Positions 34,562 through 42,057 of a stretch of 53,261 bases of DNA are shown in pieces (positions within the stretch are counted from its first letter, which is position 1; every line of letters begins with the position of its first letter). Origin of the DNA: Vicinamibacterales bacterium (lineage in GTDB: Bacteria; Acidobacteriota; Vicinamibacteria; Vicinamibacterales; UBA2999); assembly GCA_041394705.1 (NCBI GenBank), contig JAWKHS010000029.1, forward strand, positions 1 to 53,261. The letters run 5' to 3'. Both the position numbers and the translations under genes were made by a program. A model generated the notes under the pieces. It ran no database searches, had not been told where the DNA came from, and saw only the letters and a program-made list of their open reading frames with translations.

Positions 34562-35479
34562 ATGACCTTCCCTCCGCCCTTCTTCGTGGTCGGCATGGGC
34601 CGATCCGGTACGACCCTCCTGCGGATGATGCTCACGCACCACCCGCGCCTCGCGATTCCGTACGAGTCCGGCTTCCTCACCCGCTTCGAGGATCAGGCGG
34701 ACCGGTTCGGACCGCTCGACGCCGACGACAACCTCCGCCGCCTGGTCGGGGCGATGCTCGCCGAGCCGAACCTGCAGAAGTGGGACCATCGCTTCACGCT
34801 CGATGAGATCCTGGGCGCCGTGACCGAACGGTCCGTCGCGGGCGTGGCGGACACGATCTACGGACGCTACGCCGCCGCCAGGGGCAAGGCGCGGTGGGGC
34901 GACAAGTCGGACTACCTGGACCGGATGCACGTGCTCTATCAGATGTTCCCGGGCGCCCAGTTCATCCACATCGTGCGCGACGGCCGGGACGTGGCGCTGT
35001 CGGTGATGAAGCTGCCCTGGGGGCCGAACGACGTGGTCCGGGCCGCCGAGTGGTGGGACGCGCACGTGGCCATGGCCCGCCGCGTCGGCGCGGTGATGGG
35101 CCCCGCGCGGTACATGGAGGTGCTCTACGAGCGCCTCGTCGAGGAGCCCGAGCGGGAGCTGCGCCGCTGTTGTGCCTTCCTGAACGAGGAGTACTCGCCG
35201 GCGATGCTCCAGTACGCGGCCGGCGCGTCGTCGGCCATCCCGGCCGACACCCGCAGCCTGCACCACGGGGTGGACACGGCCCCGTACCAGAGCCGGGTGT
35301 TCGCGTGGAAGCGCGAGATGAAGCCCGTGGACGTCGCCCTCTTCGACCGGCACGCGCACCGGACCCTGGCCGAGCTCGGCTACGAGGTGCCGGCACTCGC
35401 CGTGCCCATGCCGCGGCTGGCGATGCGCTACCTGATGCTGGTGGGCCGCCGGCTGCTCGACGCCCGCGCCGCGGCCTGA
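34562..35479 (+). CDS. PAPS-dependent sulfotransferase
   Basis: The 305-residue enzyme has the PAPS-binding 5'-phosphosulfate loop GMGRSGTT (11-18) directly after the first strand (FFVVGMGRSGTTLLRMML) and the 3'-phosphate-binding segment IVRDGRDVALSVM (Arg139, Ser147). KWGDKSD-like WGDKSDYLDRMH lies before it. It transfers sulfate from PAPS to an acceptor hydroxyl or amine and releases PAP. It has no signal peptide and no clear membrane helix, so the acceptor is a cytoplasmic metabolite, lipid precursor or glycan intermediate that cannot be named. It closes the operon that makes PAPS and removes PAP. No obvious glycan or lipid biosynthesis gene is next to it. Confidence 0.92.
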   Translation: MTFPPPFFVVGMGRSGTTLLRMMLTHHPRLAIPYESGFLTRFEDQADRFGPLDADDNLRRLVGAMLAEPNLQKWDHRFTLDEILGAVTERSVAGVADTIYGRYAAARGKARWGDKSDYLDRMHVLYQMFPGAQFIHIVRDGRDVALSVMKLPWGPNDVVRAAEWWDAHVAMARRVGAVMGPARYMEVLYERLVEEPERELRRCCAFLNEEYSPAMLQYAAGASSAIPADTRSLHHGVDTAPYQSRVFAWKREMKPVDVALFDRHAHRTLAELGYEVPALAVPMPRLAMRYLMLVGRRLLDARAAA

Positions 35480-35508
35480 CGCCGCGCCTTCCCGGCGCCG
35501 GGGTCAGC

Positions 35509-35514
35509 TACAAT
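35509..35514 (+). promoter_or_regulatory. -10 box TACAAT for the small lipoprotein gene
   Basis: A near-consensus TACAAT lies 30 bp after the sulfotransferase stop codon. It would start a transcript near 35521 with a leader of about 50 nt and GGAGG just before the start codon. It shows that the next gene is separate from the sulfation operon. Confidence 0.5.
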
Positions 35515-35572
35515 CCTGACGTGGCCGGCGCGGCGGGCGCCGTCCTGGACGCGGGCGCGTCCCCGGAGGGGC

Positions 35573-36130
35573 ATGGTGAGCGCAGGTCGAGTCAGTGTCT
35601 GGAGCGTGGCGGCCCTGGCTGTCGTGGCGAGTGTCGGGTGCGGCGGATCGCAGCCGGCGGCACCGCCCACCGAGAAGATCGTGCCGCAGGTGAGCGGCGA
35701 GATGTCGCCGGAAGAGGCCGGAGGCATGCGGCCCGAGGACTCGACCCTCACGGAGTCCGCCGCGCCGGCGAGCCCCCATGGCGGCACGGCGGTGGCACTC
35801 GGCACGGCCGGGCAGCTCGAGTTCGTCCACGACCCGTCCAGCGGACTGCTCACGGCGTACGTCCTCGACGGTCCCGGCCACGCGGTCATGCGGATTCCCG
35901 CCAAGACGATCACCCTGGAGGTCACGCCGCCCGGCGGCCGCGCCGCCACGCTCGAGCTGATGAGCACGGCCAACGGGCTCACGGGTGACACGGTCGGCAA
36001 CTCGTCCCAGTTCGGCGGCACGGCGCCGTCGCTGAAGGGCGTCACCGCGTTCAGCGGCGTCGTCAAGGACGCGACGGTCGGCGGCCAGACCTTCCACGAC
36101 ATCGCGTTCAGCTACCCGGCCGCCCGCTAG
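35573..36130 (+). CDS. Small lipoprotein of unknown function
   Basis: The 185-residue product has a lipoprotein signal peptide with lipobox ASVGC (Cys23), a low-complexity Pro/Glu-rich linker to about residue 70, and a beta-rich C-terminal domain (GQLEFVHDPSSGLLTAYVLDG, FSGVVKDATVGGQTFHDIAFSYP). The domain resembles small periplasmic proteins that handle metals or copper-type 'HDxxxGxxTAYVLD' lipoproteins of planctomycetes and acidobacteria, but I do not recognise it firmly. ATG at 35573 is 3 nt from GGAGG; the GTG at 35576 has better spacing and may be the real start. A terminator-like hairpin follows at 36190. Confidence 0.75.
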   Translation: MVSAGRVSVWSVAALAVVASVGCGGSQPAAPPTEKIVPQVSGEMSPEEAGGMRPEDSTLTESAAPASPHGGTAVALGTAGQLEFVHDPSSGLLTAYVLDGPGHAVMRIPAKTITLEVTPPGGRAATLELMSTANGLTGDTVGNSSQFGGTAPSLKGVTAFSGVVKDATVGGQTFHDIAFSYPAAR

Positions 36131-36189
36131 AGCGGCCCGTCCCACCTCGCGGACACCGGAACCCGCGCCCGAGCAGGCCTCCCGGGCCT

Positions 36190-36220
36190 ACGGCCCGGCC
36201 GCCAACCTTGGCCGGGCCGT
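36190..36220 (+). terminator. Hairpin terminator downstream of the lipoprotein gene
   Basis: Perfect 11-bp arms ACGGCCCGGCC and GGCCGGGCCGT flank a 9-nt loop, followed by TTCCGTCT. It separates the lipoprotein gene from the permease gene that starts 18 bp later. Confidence 0.6.
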
Positions 36221-36237
36221 TTCCGTCTATGTGACGG

Positions 36238-38760
36238 ATGACGCTTCCCACCCACGATCTGCGCCTCGCCCTGCGCGGGCTCCGCCGGAGTCCGCTCTTC
36301 GCGTCGGTCGCCGTGCTGTCGCTGGCGCTCGGAATCGGGGCGAACACCGCGATCTACACCCTGCTCGACCAGATCCTGCTTCGCAAGCTCCCCATCAAGG
36401 CCCCCGACGCGCTGGTGATGCTGTACCAGCAGGGGCCGCACGCCGGCAGCAACATGGGGACGCGCATGCACTCGTACCCCATGTACCGCGAGTTCCAGCA
36501 GCGGGCCGAGCCGTTCAGCGAAGTGCTCGCGCGGCGCGTCGTCGACACGTCGGTCACCGTGGACGGCCAGACCGAGCGGCTCACCGGCGAGATGGTGTCC
36601 GGCAACTACTTCTCGATGCTCGGCGTGCCGCCGGCCATCGGCCGCGTGTTCAGCTCCGAGGAGGACGACCGGATCTACCAGGGGCACCCAGTGGCCGTCA
36701 TCAGCTACGACTACTGGGTCCGGCGCTTCAACCGCGACCCGTCGGTCGTCGGCCGGAAGGTGCTCGTCAACAACTACCCGATGACCATCGTCGGCGTGTC
36801 GGCCGCCGGGTTCGTCGGTCTCGATCCCACTCGCTCGCCCCAGATCCGCGTGCCGATCCTGATGAAGCCCGCCGTCGTGCCCGAGTGGGAGTGGGTGAAG
36901 ATGGAGGACGAGCGCACGCGCTGGGTCCAGGTGTTCGCGCGGCTCAAGCCCGGCTACTCGCCCGTGACCGCCGCCGGCCCGATGCAGGGGCTCTTCCTCC
37001 AGATCCGGCAGCACGAGCTCACCCTGCCGGGCGCCAAGGACTTCTCGCCTTACGTCCGCGAGCAGTTCATGAAGGGCACGCTGCGGGTCGTGCCCGCCGC
37101 CGTCGGCTTCTCGCAGCTGCGCAACGACTTCTCGACGCCCCTCATCGTGCTCATGTGCATGGTGGGCCTCGTGCTCCTCATCGCCTGCGCGAACGTCGCC
37201 AATCTGCTCATCGCGCGAGGCTTCGCCCGGCAGCGCGAGATCGCCGTGCGCCTGTCGATTGGCGCCACCCGGCGGCAGCTCGTCCGCCAGCTGCTCACGG
37301 AGAGCCTGCTGCTCGCGGGGCTGGGCGGCGTGGTCGGCGTGGCGCTGGCCGCGGCCATGACGCGCGCGCTCATCGCCTTCATCCCGGTGGAGGGCGCGCC
37401 GCTGCTCGTGAGCCCGCTGCCCGATGCGCGCATTCTCGTCTTCTCGTTCGCGCTCACGGCCGTGACGGGCATCGTGTTCGGCCTTCTGCCGGCCCTGCGC
37501 GCGAGCCGGCCCGACACGTGGGGCACGCTCAAGGACACCGTCGGCTCGGTCGCCGCCTCGGGCGGATCGCTCTTCCTCCGCAAGGGCCTCGTGGCCGCGC
37601 AGGTCGCGCTCAGCTTCCTGCTGCTGTTCGGCGCCGGGCTCTTCGTGCAGAGTCTCCAGAACCTGAAGGGGACGGAGACGGGCGTGGCGCTCGACAACCT
37701 CGTCACGTTCCAGCTGGCCCCGGCGCTCTCCGGGTACGACGATGCGCGGGCGACCACGCTCTACACGCAGCTCAAGGAACGCCTCGAGGGCTCGCCCGGC
37801 ATCGTCGCGGCCGCCTGGGCCAACGTGCCCATTCTCAGCGGCGACGAGTGGGACAGCACGATGTCGGTGGAGGGGCACGAGGCGAAGGACGGCGAAGACA
37901 TGCAGGCGTTCATGAACGCGCTGTCGCCCGGCTACTTCGAGACGATGCGGATCCCACTCCTCGAAGGACGCGACTTCCGGCCCGGTGACGCCGGACAGAT
38001 CGGCGCAGACGGCACGCCGACCACCCGCGTGGCCATCGTCAACAAGCAGTTCGCCGACCACTTCTTCCCGGGCCAGAGCGCGGTGGGACGGCATCTCGCC
38101 TTCGGCGATCGGCCTGGGCTGACGTTCGACATCGAGATCGTCGGCGTGGCGGCCAACTCGCTCTACGAGGGCCCGCGCGAGGGCATCCGGCGGCAGGTGT
38201 TCATCCCGTCCTGGGGCAAGAACAGCGCGACCTTCTACGTCCGGACGCGCAGCGCCTCCGACGCGACCTTCGGCCAGATCCGGCGGGAGGTGGCGGCGCT
38301 GGACGCGGGCATCCCGACCTACCAGGTGAAGACCGTCGAAGGACAGCTCGACGAGACCCTGCTCACCGACCGCCTGATCGCGTCGCTGTCGGCGGGCTTC
38401 GGCCTGCTGGCGACGCTCCTGGCGTCGGTGGGGCTCTACGGCGTGATGGCCTTCGTCGTCGCCCGGCGCAACAAGGAGCTGGGCATCCGGCTGGCGCTCG
38501 GCGCCGATCCGGGCCAGGTGCTCTGGATCGTGATGAAGGAAGTGCTCGTGCTGCTGGCGATCGGCCTGGCCATCGGGCTGCCGGCGGCCATCGGGCTCGG
38601 GCGCTTCGTGGGCTCGCAGCTATACGGCATCGACGGCAGCGATCCGTGGATGGCCGTGGCGACCACCGCGGTGCTGGCCGTCGTCTCCGCCGCGGCCGGG
38701 TTCATCCCCGCACGCCGCGCCAGTCGCATCGACCCGAACCTCGCCCTGCGCTACGAGTAG
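36238..38760 (+). CDS. ADOP-type MacB/FtsX permease, short form without PadR partner
   Basis: The 840-residue protein has two MacB-core plus FtsX units: helix 1 (SPLFASVAVLSLALGIGANTAIY), a periplasmic core to about 300, three helices (IVLMCMVGLVLLIACANVANLLIARG and following), a second core about 430-700 and the final helices with LYGVMAFVVARRNKELGIRLALGA. Unlike the permease at 21006 it lacks the 85-residue N-terminal ADOP extension and starts right at LRLALRGLRRSP. No padR gene precedes it. It has no ATPase domain of its own. The ATG has no good ribosome binding site and lies just after a terminator hairpin, so it probably has a nearby start site. Confidence 0.92.
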   Translation: MTLPTHDLRLALRGLRRSPLFASVAVLSLALGIGANTAIYTLLDQILLRKLPIKAPDALVMLYQQGPHAGSNMGTRMHSYPMYREFQQRAEPFSEVLARRVVDTSVTVDGQTERLTGEMVSGNYFSMLGVPPAIGRVFSSEEDDRIYQGHPVAVISYDYWVRRFNRDPSVVGRKVLVNNYPMTIVGVSAAGFVGLDPTRSPQIRVPILMKPAVVPEWEWVKMEDERTRWVQVFARLKPGYSPVTAAGPMQGLFLQIRQHELTLPGAKDFSPYVREQFMKGTLRVVPAAVGFSQLRNDFSTPLIVLMCMVGLVLLIACANVANLLIARGFARQREIAVRLSIGATRRQLVRQLLTESLLLAGLGGVVGVALAAAMTRALIAFIPVEGAPLLVSPLPDARILVFSFALTAVTGIVFGLLPALRASRPDTWGTLKDTVGSVAASGGSLFLRKGLVAAQVALSFLLLFGAGLFVQSLQNLKGTETGVALDNLVTFQLAPALSGYDDARATTLYTQLKERLEGSPGIVAAAWANVPILSGDEWDSTMSVEGHEAKDGEDMQAFMNALSPGYFETMRIPLLEGRDFRPGDAGQIGADGTPTTRVAIVNKQFADHFFPGQSAVGRHLAFGDRPGLTFDIEIVGVAANSLYEGPREGIRRQVFIPSWGKNSATFYVRTRSASDATFGQIRREVAALDAGIPTYQVKTVEGQLDETLLTDRLIASLSAGFGLLATLLASVGLYGVMAFVVARRNKELGIRLALGADPGQVLWIVMKEVLVLLAIGLAIGLPAAIGLGRFVGSQLYGIDGSDPWMAVATTAVLAVVSAAAGFIPARRASRIDPNLALRYE

Positions 38761-38789
38761 CGCAGGACGGGCGGCACGCCGTACGAACG

Positions 38790-38843
38790 ACGGGCGCGAC
38801 GTGTGCCGCGCCCGTGTCGTGTCCGTCCGCGCGGGGAGCGCGG
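38790..38843. terminator. Two tandem hairpins between convergent permease and sodC genes
   Basis: Stem one is ACGGGCGCG / CGCGCCCGT with an 8-nt loop (38790-38815). Stem two is CCGCGC / GCGCGG with a 5-nt loop (38827-38843). They fill the 85-bp convergent gap and probably terminate both transcripts; a T tract is poor. Confidence 0.5.
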
Positions 38844-38845
38844 TC

Positions 38846-39361
38846 CTACTTGCTGATGACGCCGCAGGCGATACGGTCGCCCGCGTTGCCCGAGGGGTCG
38901 GTCTTCATGTCGTCGGCGCCGGCGTGCACCATGAGCGCCGTCCCGCCGTTGGCGAACACCGAGTTGGCCCCCTCGCCCAGGGTGACGTTCTTGTCGACGA
39001 TGGTCGTCTTGGCCGTTCCGTCCGCCGCGACGGTGAAGTTCGGCATGTCGCCGGCATGGGGGCCCTCGGGATTCTGCATGCCGTGCTTCTTCATCCCTGG
39101 GTTGAAGTGCCCGCCCGCCGACGTGAAGGGGGCTTCGCACTTCGCCGTCTGGTGGAAGTGGAGCGCGTGCTCGCCCGGCGGCAGGCCCTTGAAGTTGATG
39201 GCGACGCTGACCCCGCCGCCGGACGCGGGCGAAAGCATGGCCATGCCGACCGATTTGCCGCTGGCGTCCTTGACGTCCACGTGCACCATGCTTTGCGCGC
39301 CGGCGGTGGCGAAGGCGCCGACCGAGAGGGCGAGAACGACGAACGAAAATGTGCGGGTCAT
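38846..39361 (-). CDS. sodC: Cu,Zn superoxide dismutase, periplasmic
   Basis: The 171-residue enzyme has a signal peptide ending TAGAQ and all metal ligands of SodC: Cu ligands His68 and His70 (LHFH), bridging His85 (GGHFNP), Zn ligands His93, His102 and Asp105 (KHGMQN, GPHAGDMPN), and Cu ligand His146 (MVHAGADD). The structural disulfide would be Cys75-Cys166, and the active-site Arg is Arg163 (GDRIACG). It removes superoxide in the periplasm. The ATG at 39361 follows AGGAG by 4 nt. A promoter TTGCGC-17-TACATT and a perfect 12-bp palindrome at the expected start site lie upstream. Confidence 0.96.
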   Translation of the reverse strand: MTRTFSFVVLALSVGAFATAGAQSMVHVDVKDASGKSVGMAMLSPASGGGVSVAINFKGLPPGEHALHFHQTAKCEAPFTSAGGHFNPGMKKHGMQNPEGPHAGDMPNFTVAADGTAKTTIVDKNVTLGEGANSVFANGGTALMVHAGADDMKTDPSGNAGDRIACGVISK

Positions 39362-39388
39362 AGCGCTCCTGTGTGACGGAAAGGCCGG

Positions 39389-39434
39389 GAGACCGGTCTC
39401 TTCGGAATGTAGTCCAGACGGCACAGCGGCGCAA
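39389..39434 (-). promoter_or_regulatory. sodC promoter TTGCGC-17-TACATT with palindrome at +1
   Basis: -35 TTGCGC (39429-39434) and -10 TACATT (39406-39411) on the minus strand are spaced by 17 bp. GAGACCGGTCTC, a perfect palindrome (39389-39400), covers the predicted start site and could be an operator. Confidence 0.6.
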
Positions 39435-39494
39435 ACGCCGAACGCCGCCGCGGTCCCGCTCCCGGGTGCCGGCGCCGGCTGAGGTGCCGCGCCA

Positions 39495-41795
39495 TCAGAA
39501 GCGGGCCCCGAGCCCCAGCCGGATCGCGCGCGGCGAGCCGGGCATGATGTTGTTGTTGCCGTGGGCCGCCTGGAAGTAGCGCCTGCCCAGCACGTTCTCG
39601 ACGTTCAGCTGCACGTCCAGGCCCATCGGCAGGCGGCCGAACACCCCGGCGTCCAGGCGGAAGACCGCGGGCAGCGTGACGGTGTTGTCGGTCGAGGCGA
39701 AGATGGCCCCGCGGTAGATCGCGGCCACGCCCAGTCCGATGCCGGGCCGCACGTCGAAGCGGTTCCACAGCGATGCCGAGTGCGTGGGCAGGCTGGCCAG
39801 CGTCGCCCCGGCCTGGACCGACGGCGAGAGCGACCGGGTGATCCGGCCGTCCTGGTAGGCATATCCCCCCAGCACGCTCCATCGGCTCGTGAGGCGCCCG
39901 CTGGCGCCGATCTCGATGCCGCGGACTCGTTGGCCGTCGACCAGCACGACCATCGAAGGGTCGTTCGGGTCGGTCACGGCGACGTTGCCGCGCATGGACC
40001 GGTAGGCGGCGGCGGTCACCGACGCCCCGGCGGGGAGGTCCCACTTGAGGCCGGCCTCGAGGTTGCGGAAGGTCTCCGGTTCAAGTGCCTGATTCGAGGC
40101 GGACAGCGAGGACAACTGCTCGCCGGCGCGCGGCAGGAAGGACGTACCGCGACTGGCGTACAGCGACACCCGCGTGTGCGGCTTGTAGACCAGCCCCACG
40201 CGCGGCGACCACACGACATCACGTGTCGCCAGGGACGTCGGCGTGCGGGCCGCGCGGAGGTCGGTACCGAAACGGTCCACGCGCATCCCGACGACGGCGA
40301 GGAGCCTGGAAGCGAGCGCCGCCTGATCCTGCAGGTACACCGCGCCGGTGGTGGCGACGACGTGGTTGTCGGCGTCGGTCTCCGAGGCCTGGAAGGTCGT
40401 GGCGACCGTGGTCGTGGGCTGGGCCAGCGGGACGGCGATCGCCGTGGCCCCGCCGGCGCTCGGGAAGTAGGCGGTCATCCGGCGGTTGTCCGTGACCTGG
40501 CGGCCCGCCTCGGCGCCGAACGCCCAGGTATGGCGGATCGCTCCCGTCGAGACCGAGACGACGACGTCGGTCTGGCTGAAGACGTTCTGTCGCATCGTGC
40601 CGTTGTTGTAGCCCCCGAGGAGCACCGAGCCGCCGTCCGCCGTGACGCCCCGCGGGAAGACGTTCTGGTAGAACTTGTCGTAATCGCCGAGCGCCACCCG
40701 GCTGCGCAGCGTGCCGCGCGCCGCGAGGCGCCGCTCCACCTCCACGTAGGCCGAGTTGACCGTCGCGGTCACGTAGCTGACGTCAGGGTTTCCGACGAAC
40801 GTCGACGGGGGCACCGCCACCGGGCGGCCTCGAGAGGACGGCACGCCCCGGTCGGCGGTCCGTCGATCGTGGAAGTGTTCGCCGCCCGCCCGCAGGACCG
40901 TTGCCTCGCCGAATCGGACCGTGGCCGTCGGGGTCAGCCCATAGCGTTCGACGCTCACCTGCGAACGATAGGAGTCGGCGCGCTCGTAGACGCCCATCAT
41001 CCGCACGCTCGCCGCGCGCGCCAGGGGCTGGGTGACGTCGGCCGTCAGTCGCCGCCCGCCGAACGACCCGGCCTGCACCTGGATGTCGCGAGACGCCGCG
41101 TCTCCGGCGACCCGTTGGACGCGATTGATCACCCCGCCTCCACCGCCGCGGCCGAAGATCATGGCGTTCGGACCCTTCAGCACTTCGACGCTGGCCAGGT
41201 TGTAGACGTCGCGGTAGTACTGGACGTCGTCACGGATGCCATCGACGTAGAAGTCGGCCGTCGTGCTGTTGCCGCGCAACACCGGGGCGTCCCGGTTGCC
41301 TTCGCCCTGCGCCTGGCCGACTCCCGGCACGTAGCGCACGACGTCGGCCATCGTCGTCAGGGCGAGCTGGCGCATGTCGTCCTTGCCCACCACGCCAATG
41401 GCCTGCGGGACGTCCAGGAGCGGCGTCGGCACCTTCGTGGCGGTGCGTGTCACGGACGCTCCCCGCACGACGACCGCCTCTTCCCTGGCCGCGACGTCGA
41501 GGACGACCGTCAACGGCGGCGCGCCGGCGGGCACGTCAATCCTGACCGGGGCGAACCCCTCGCGGCTGATGGTCAGGACGGCGGTTCCGCCCACCGACTC
41601 GAACACGAAGGCGCCGGTGACGTCGGTCTCGGTGACACGCACCGGACCGGCGCCGGCCAGGGTGACCCTGGCCCCGTGAACTGCGCCGCCGGAGCCATCC
41701 GAGACGCGGCCTTCGATGCGCGCCGGCGACTGGGCCGACGCCGCGGTGGGAAGAGCGGAAACGAGGCAGAGCAGTAACAGGCGAAGTCGGCGCAC
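39495..41795 (-). CDS. TonB-dependent siderophore receptor with N-terminal CpRD domain
   Basis: The 766-residue product has a signal peptide (LLLLCLVSALPTAASAQ), a CpRD domain (about 25-105) and the plug of the TonB-siderophore subfamily: LLDVPQAIGVVGKDDM, VVRYVPGVGQAQGEG, RGNSTTADFYVDGIRDD and EVLKGPNAMIFGRGGGGGVINRV. The barrel ends LGLGARF with terminal Phe. This plug signature is typical of catecholate-type receptors such as Fiu and FepA-like proteins; the exact ligand is unknown. The start is GTG at 41795 with AGGAGG 6 nt upstream. The upstream region carries a promoter with two palindromes and an antisense small-RNA candidate, suggesting tight, probably iron-responsive control. Confidence 0.93.
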   Translation of the reverse strand: MRRLRLLLLCLVSALPTAASAQSPARIEGRVSDGSGGAVHGARVTLAGAGPVRVTETDVTGAFVFESVGGTAVLTISREGFAPVRIDVPAGAPPLTVVLDVAAREEAVVVRGASVTRTATKVPTPLLDVPQAIGVVGKDDMRQLALTTMADVVRYVPGVGQAQGEGNRDAPVLRGNSTTADFYVDGIRDDVQYYRDVYNLASVEVLKGPNAMIFGRGGGGGVINRVQRVAGDAASRDIQVQAGSFGGRRLTADVTQPLARAASVRMMGVYERADSYRSQVSVERYGLTPTATVRFGEATVLRAGGEHFHDRRTADRGVPSSRGRPVAVPPSTFVGNPDVSYVTATVNSAYVEVERRLAARGTLRSRVALGDYDKFYQNVFPRGVTADGGSVLLGGYNNGTMRQNVFSQTDVVVSVSTGAIRHTWAFGAEAGRQVTDNRRMTAYFPSAGGATAIAVPLAQPTTTVATTFQASETDADNHVVATTGAVYLQDQAALASRLLAVVGMRVDRFGTDLRAARTPTSLATRDVVWSPRVGLVYKPHTRVSLYASRGTSFLPRAGEQLSSLSASNQALEPETFRNLEAGLKWDLPAGASVTAAAYRSMRGNVAVTDPNDPSMVVLVDGQRVRGIEIGASGRLTSRWSVLGGYAYQDGRITRSLSPSVQAGATLASLPTHSASLWNRFDVRPGIGLGVAAIYRGAIFASTDNTVTLPAVFRLDAGVFGRLPMGLDVQLNVENVLGRRYFQAAHGNNNIMPGSPRAIRLGLGARF

Positions 41796-41810
41796 GGTAT
41801 TCCTCCTGCA

Positions 41811-41839
41811 TTGGCGTCGACTCGGCCTGCCGCTAGAAT
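41811..41839 (+). promoter_or_regulatory. Plus-strand promoter TTGGCG-17-TAGAAT of the candidate small RNA
   Basis: -35 TTGGCG (41811-41816) and -10 TAGAAT (41834-41839) are separated by exactly 17 bp and point away from the receptor gene. The predicted start is near 41846. Confidence 0.6.
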
Positions 41840-41845
41840 GGCAAG

Positions 41846-41937
41846 GTCGAACACGTCAAACGCCGCGTGCGGTTGATGGGTCCTGCCGGGACTCGGTTCG
41901 ATGGCCCGTCCGGTGTGTCAGCACCGGGCGGGCATTT
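41846..41937 (+). ncRNA. Candidate small RNA antisense to the siderophore-receptor leader
   Basis: Downstream of a well-spaced promoter, about 92 nt of plus-strand sequence fold into three consecutive stem-loops. The first is TCAAACGC / GCGGTTGA with one mismatch (41856-41876); the second is GGGTCC / GGACTC with a 5-nt loop (41878-41894). The third is GCCCGTCCGGTG / CACCGGGCGGGC with a 6-nt loop (41904-41933), followed by ATTTCT. The last stem pairs fully only on the plus strand (a U-G wobble there is a C-A mismatch on the minus strand), which favours the plus strand as the structured transcript. No plus-strand gene follows for 1.6 kb. It lies wholly inside the 5' untranslated region of the receptor mRNA. 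Confidence 0.5.
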
Positions 41938-41950
41938 CTACGATCGGACA

Positions 41951-42008
41951 ATGTTGAGACTTGATCTCAACATCGCGGACTGTATATCCGACCGGTTCGG
42001 TCGGTCAA
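41951..42008 (-). promoter_or_regulatory. Receptor promoter TTGACC-16-TATACA with TetR-like and Fur-like palindromes
   Basis: On the minus strand -35 TTGACC (42003-42008) and -10 TATACA (41981-41986) are 16 bp apart. The palindrome CCGACCG-3-CGGTCGG (41988-42004) fills the spacer and resembles TetR-family operators. Immediately downstream, ATGTTGAGA-5-TCTCAACAT (41951-41973) is a perfect 9-bp inverted repeat at the predicted +1. Its TGAGA-N5-TCTCA core matches the TGAGAATnATTCTCA form of Fur boxes at 11 of 15 positions. Confidence 0.65.
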
Positions 42009-42057
42009 GCCGCAAGCGCGAGCGGATGTCGGGCCAGGCGCCCTCGACGGGCGGGAC

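Noticed and set aside
41796..42057. Possible cobalamin or other known riboswitch in the TonB receptor leader
   Set aside because: No B12-box or other riboswitch core that I know is visible on the minus strand, and the main stem pairs better on the plus strand.
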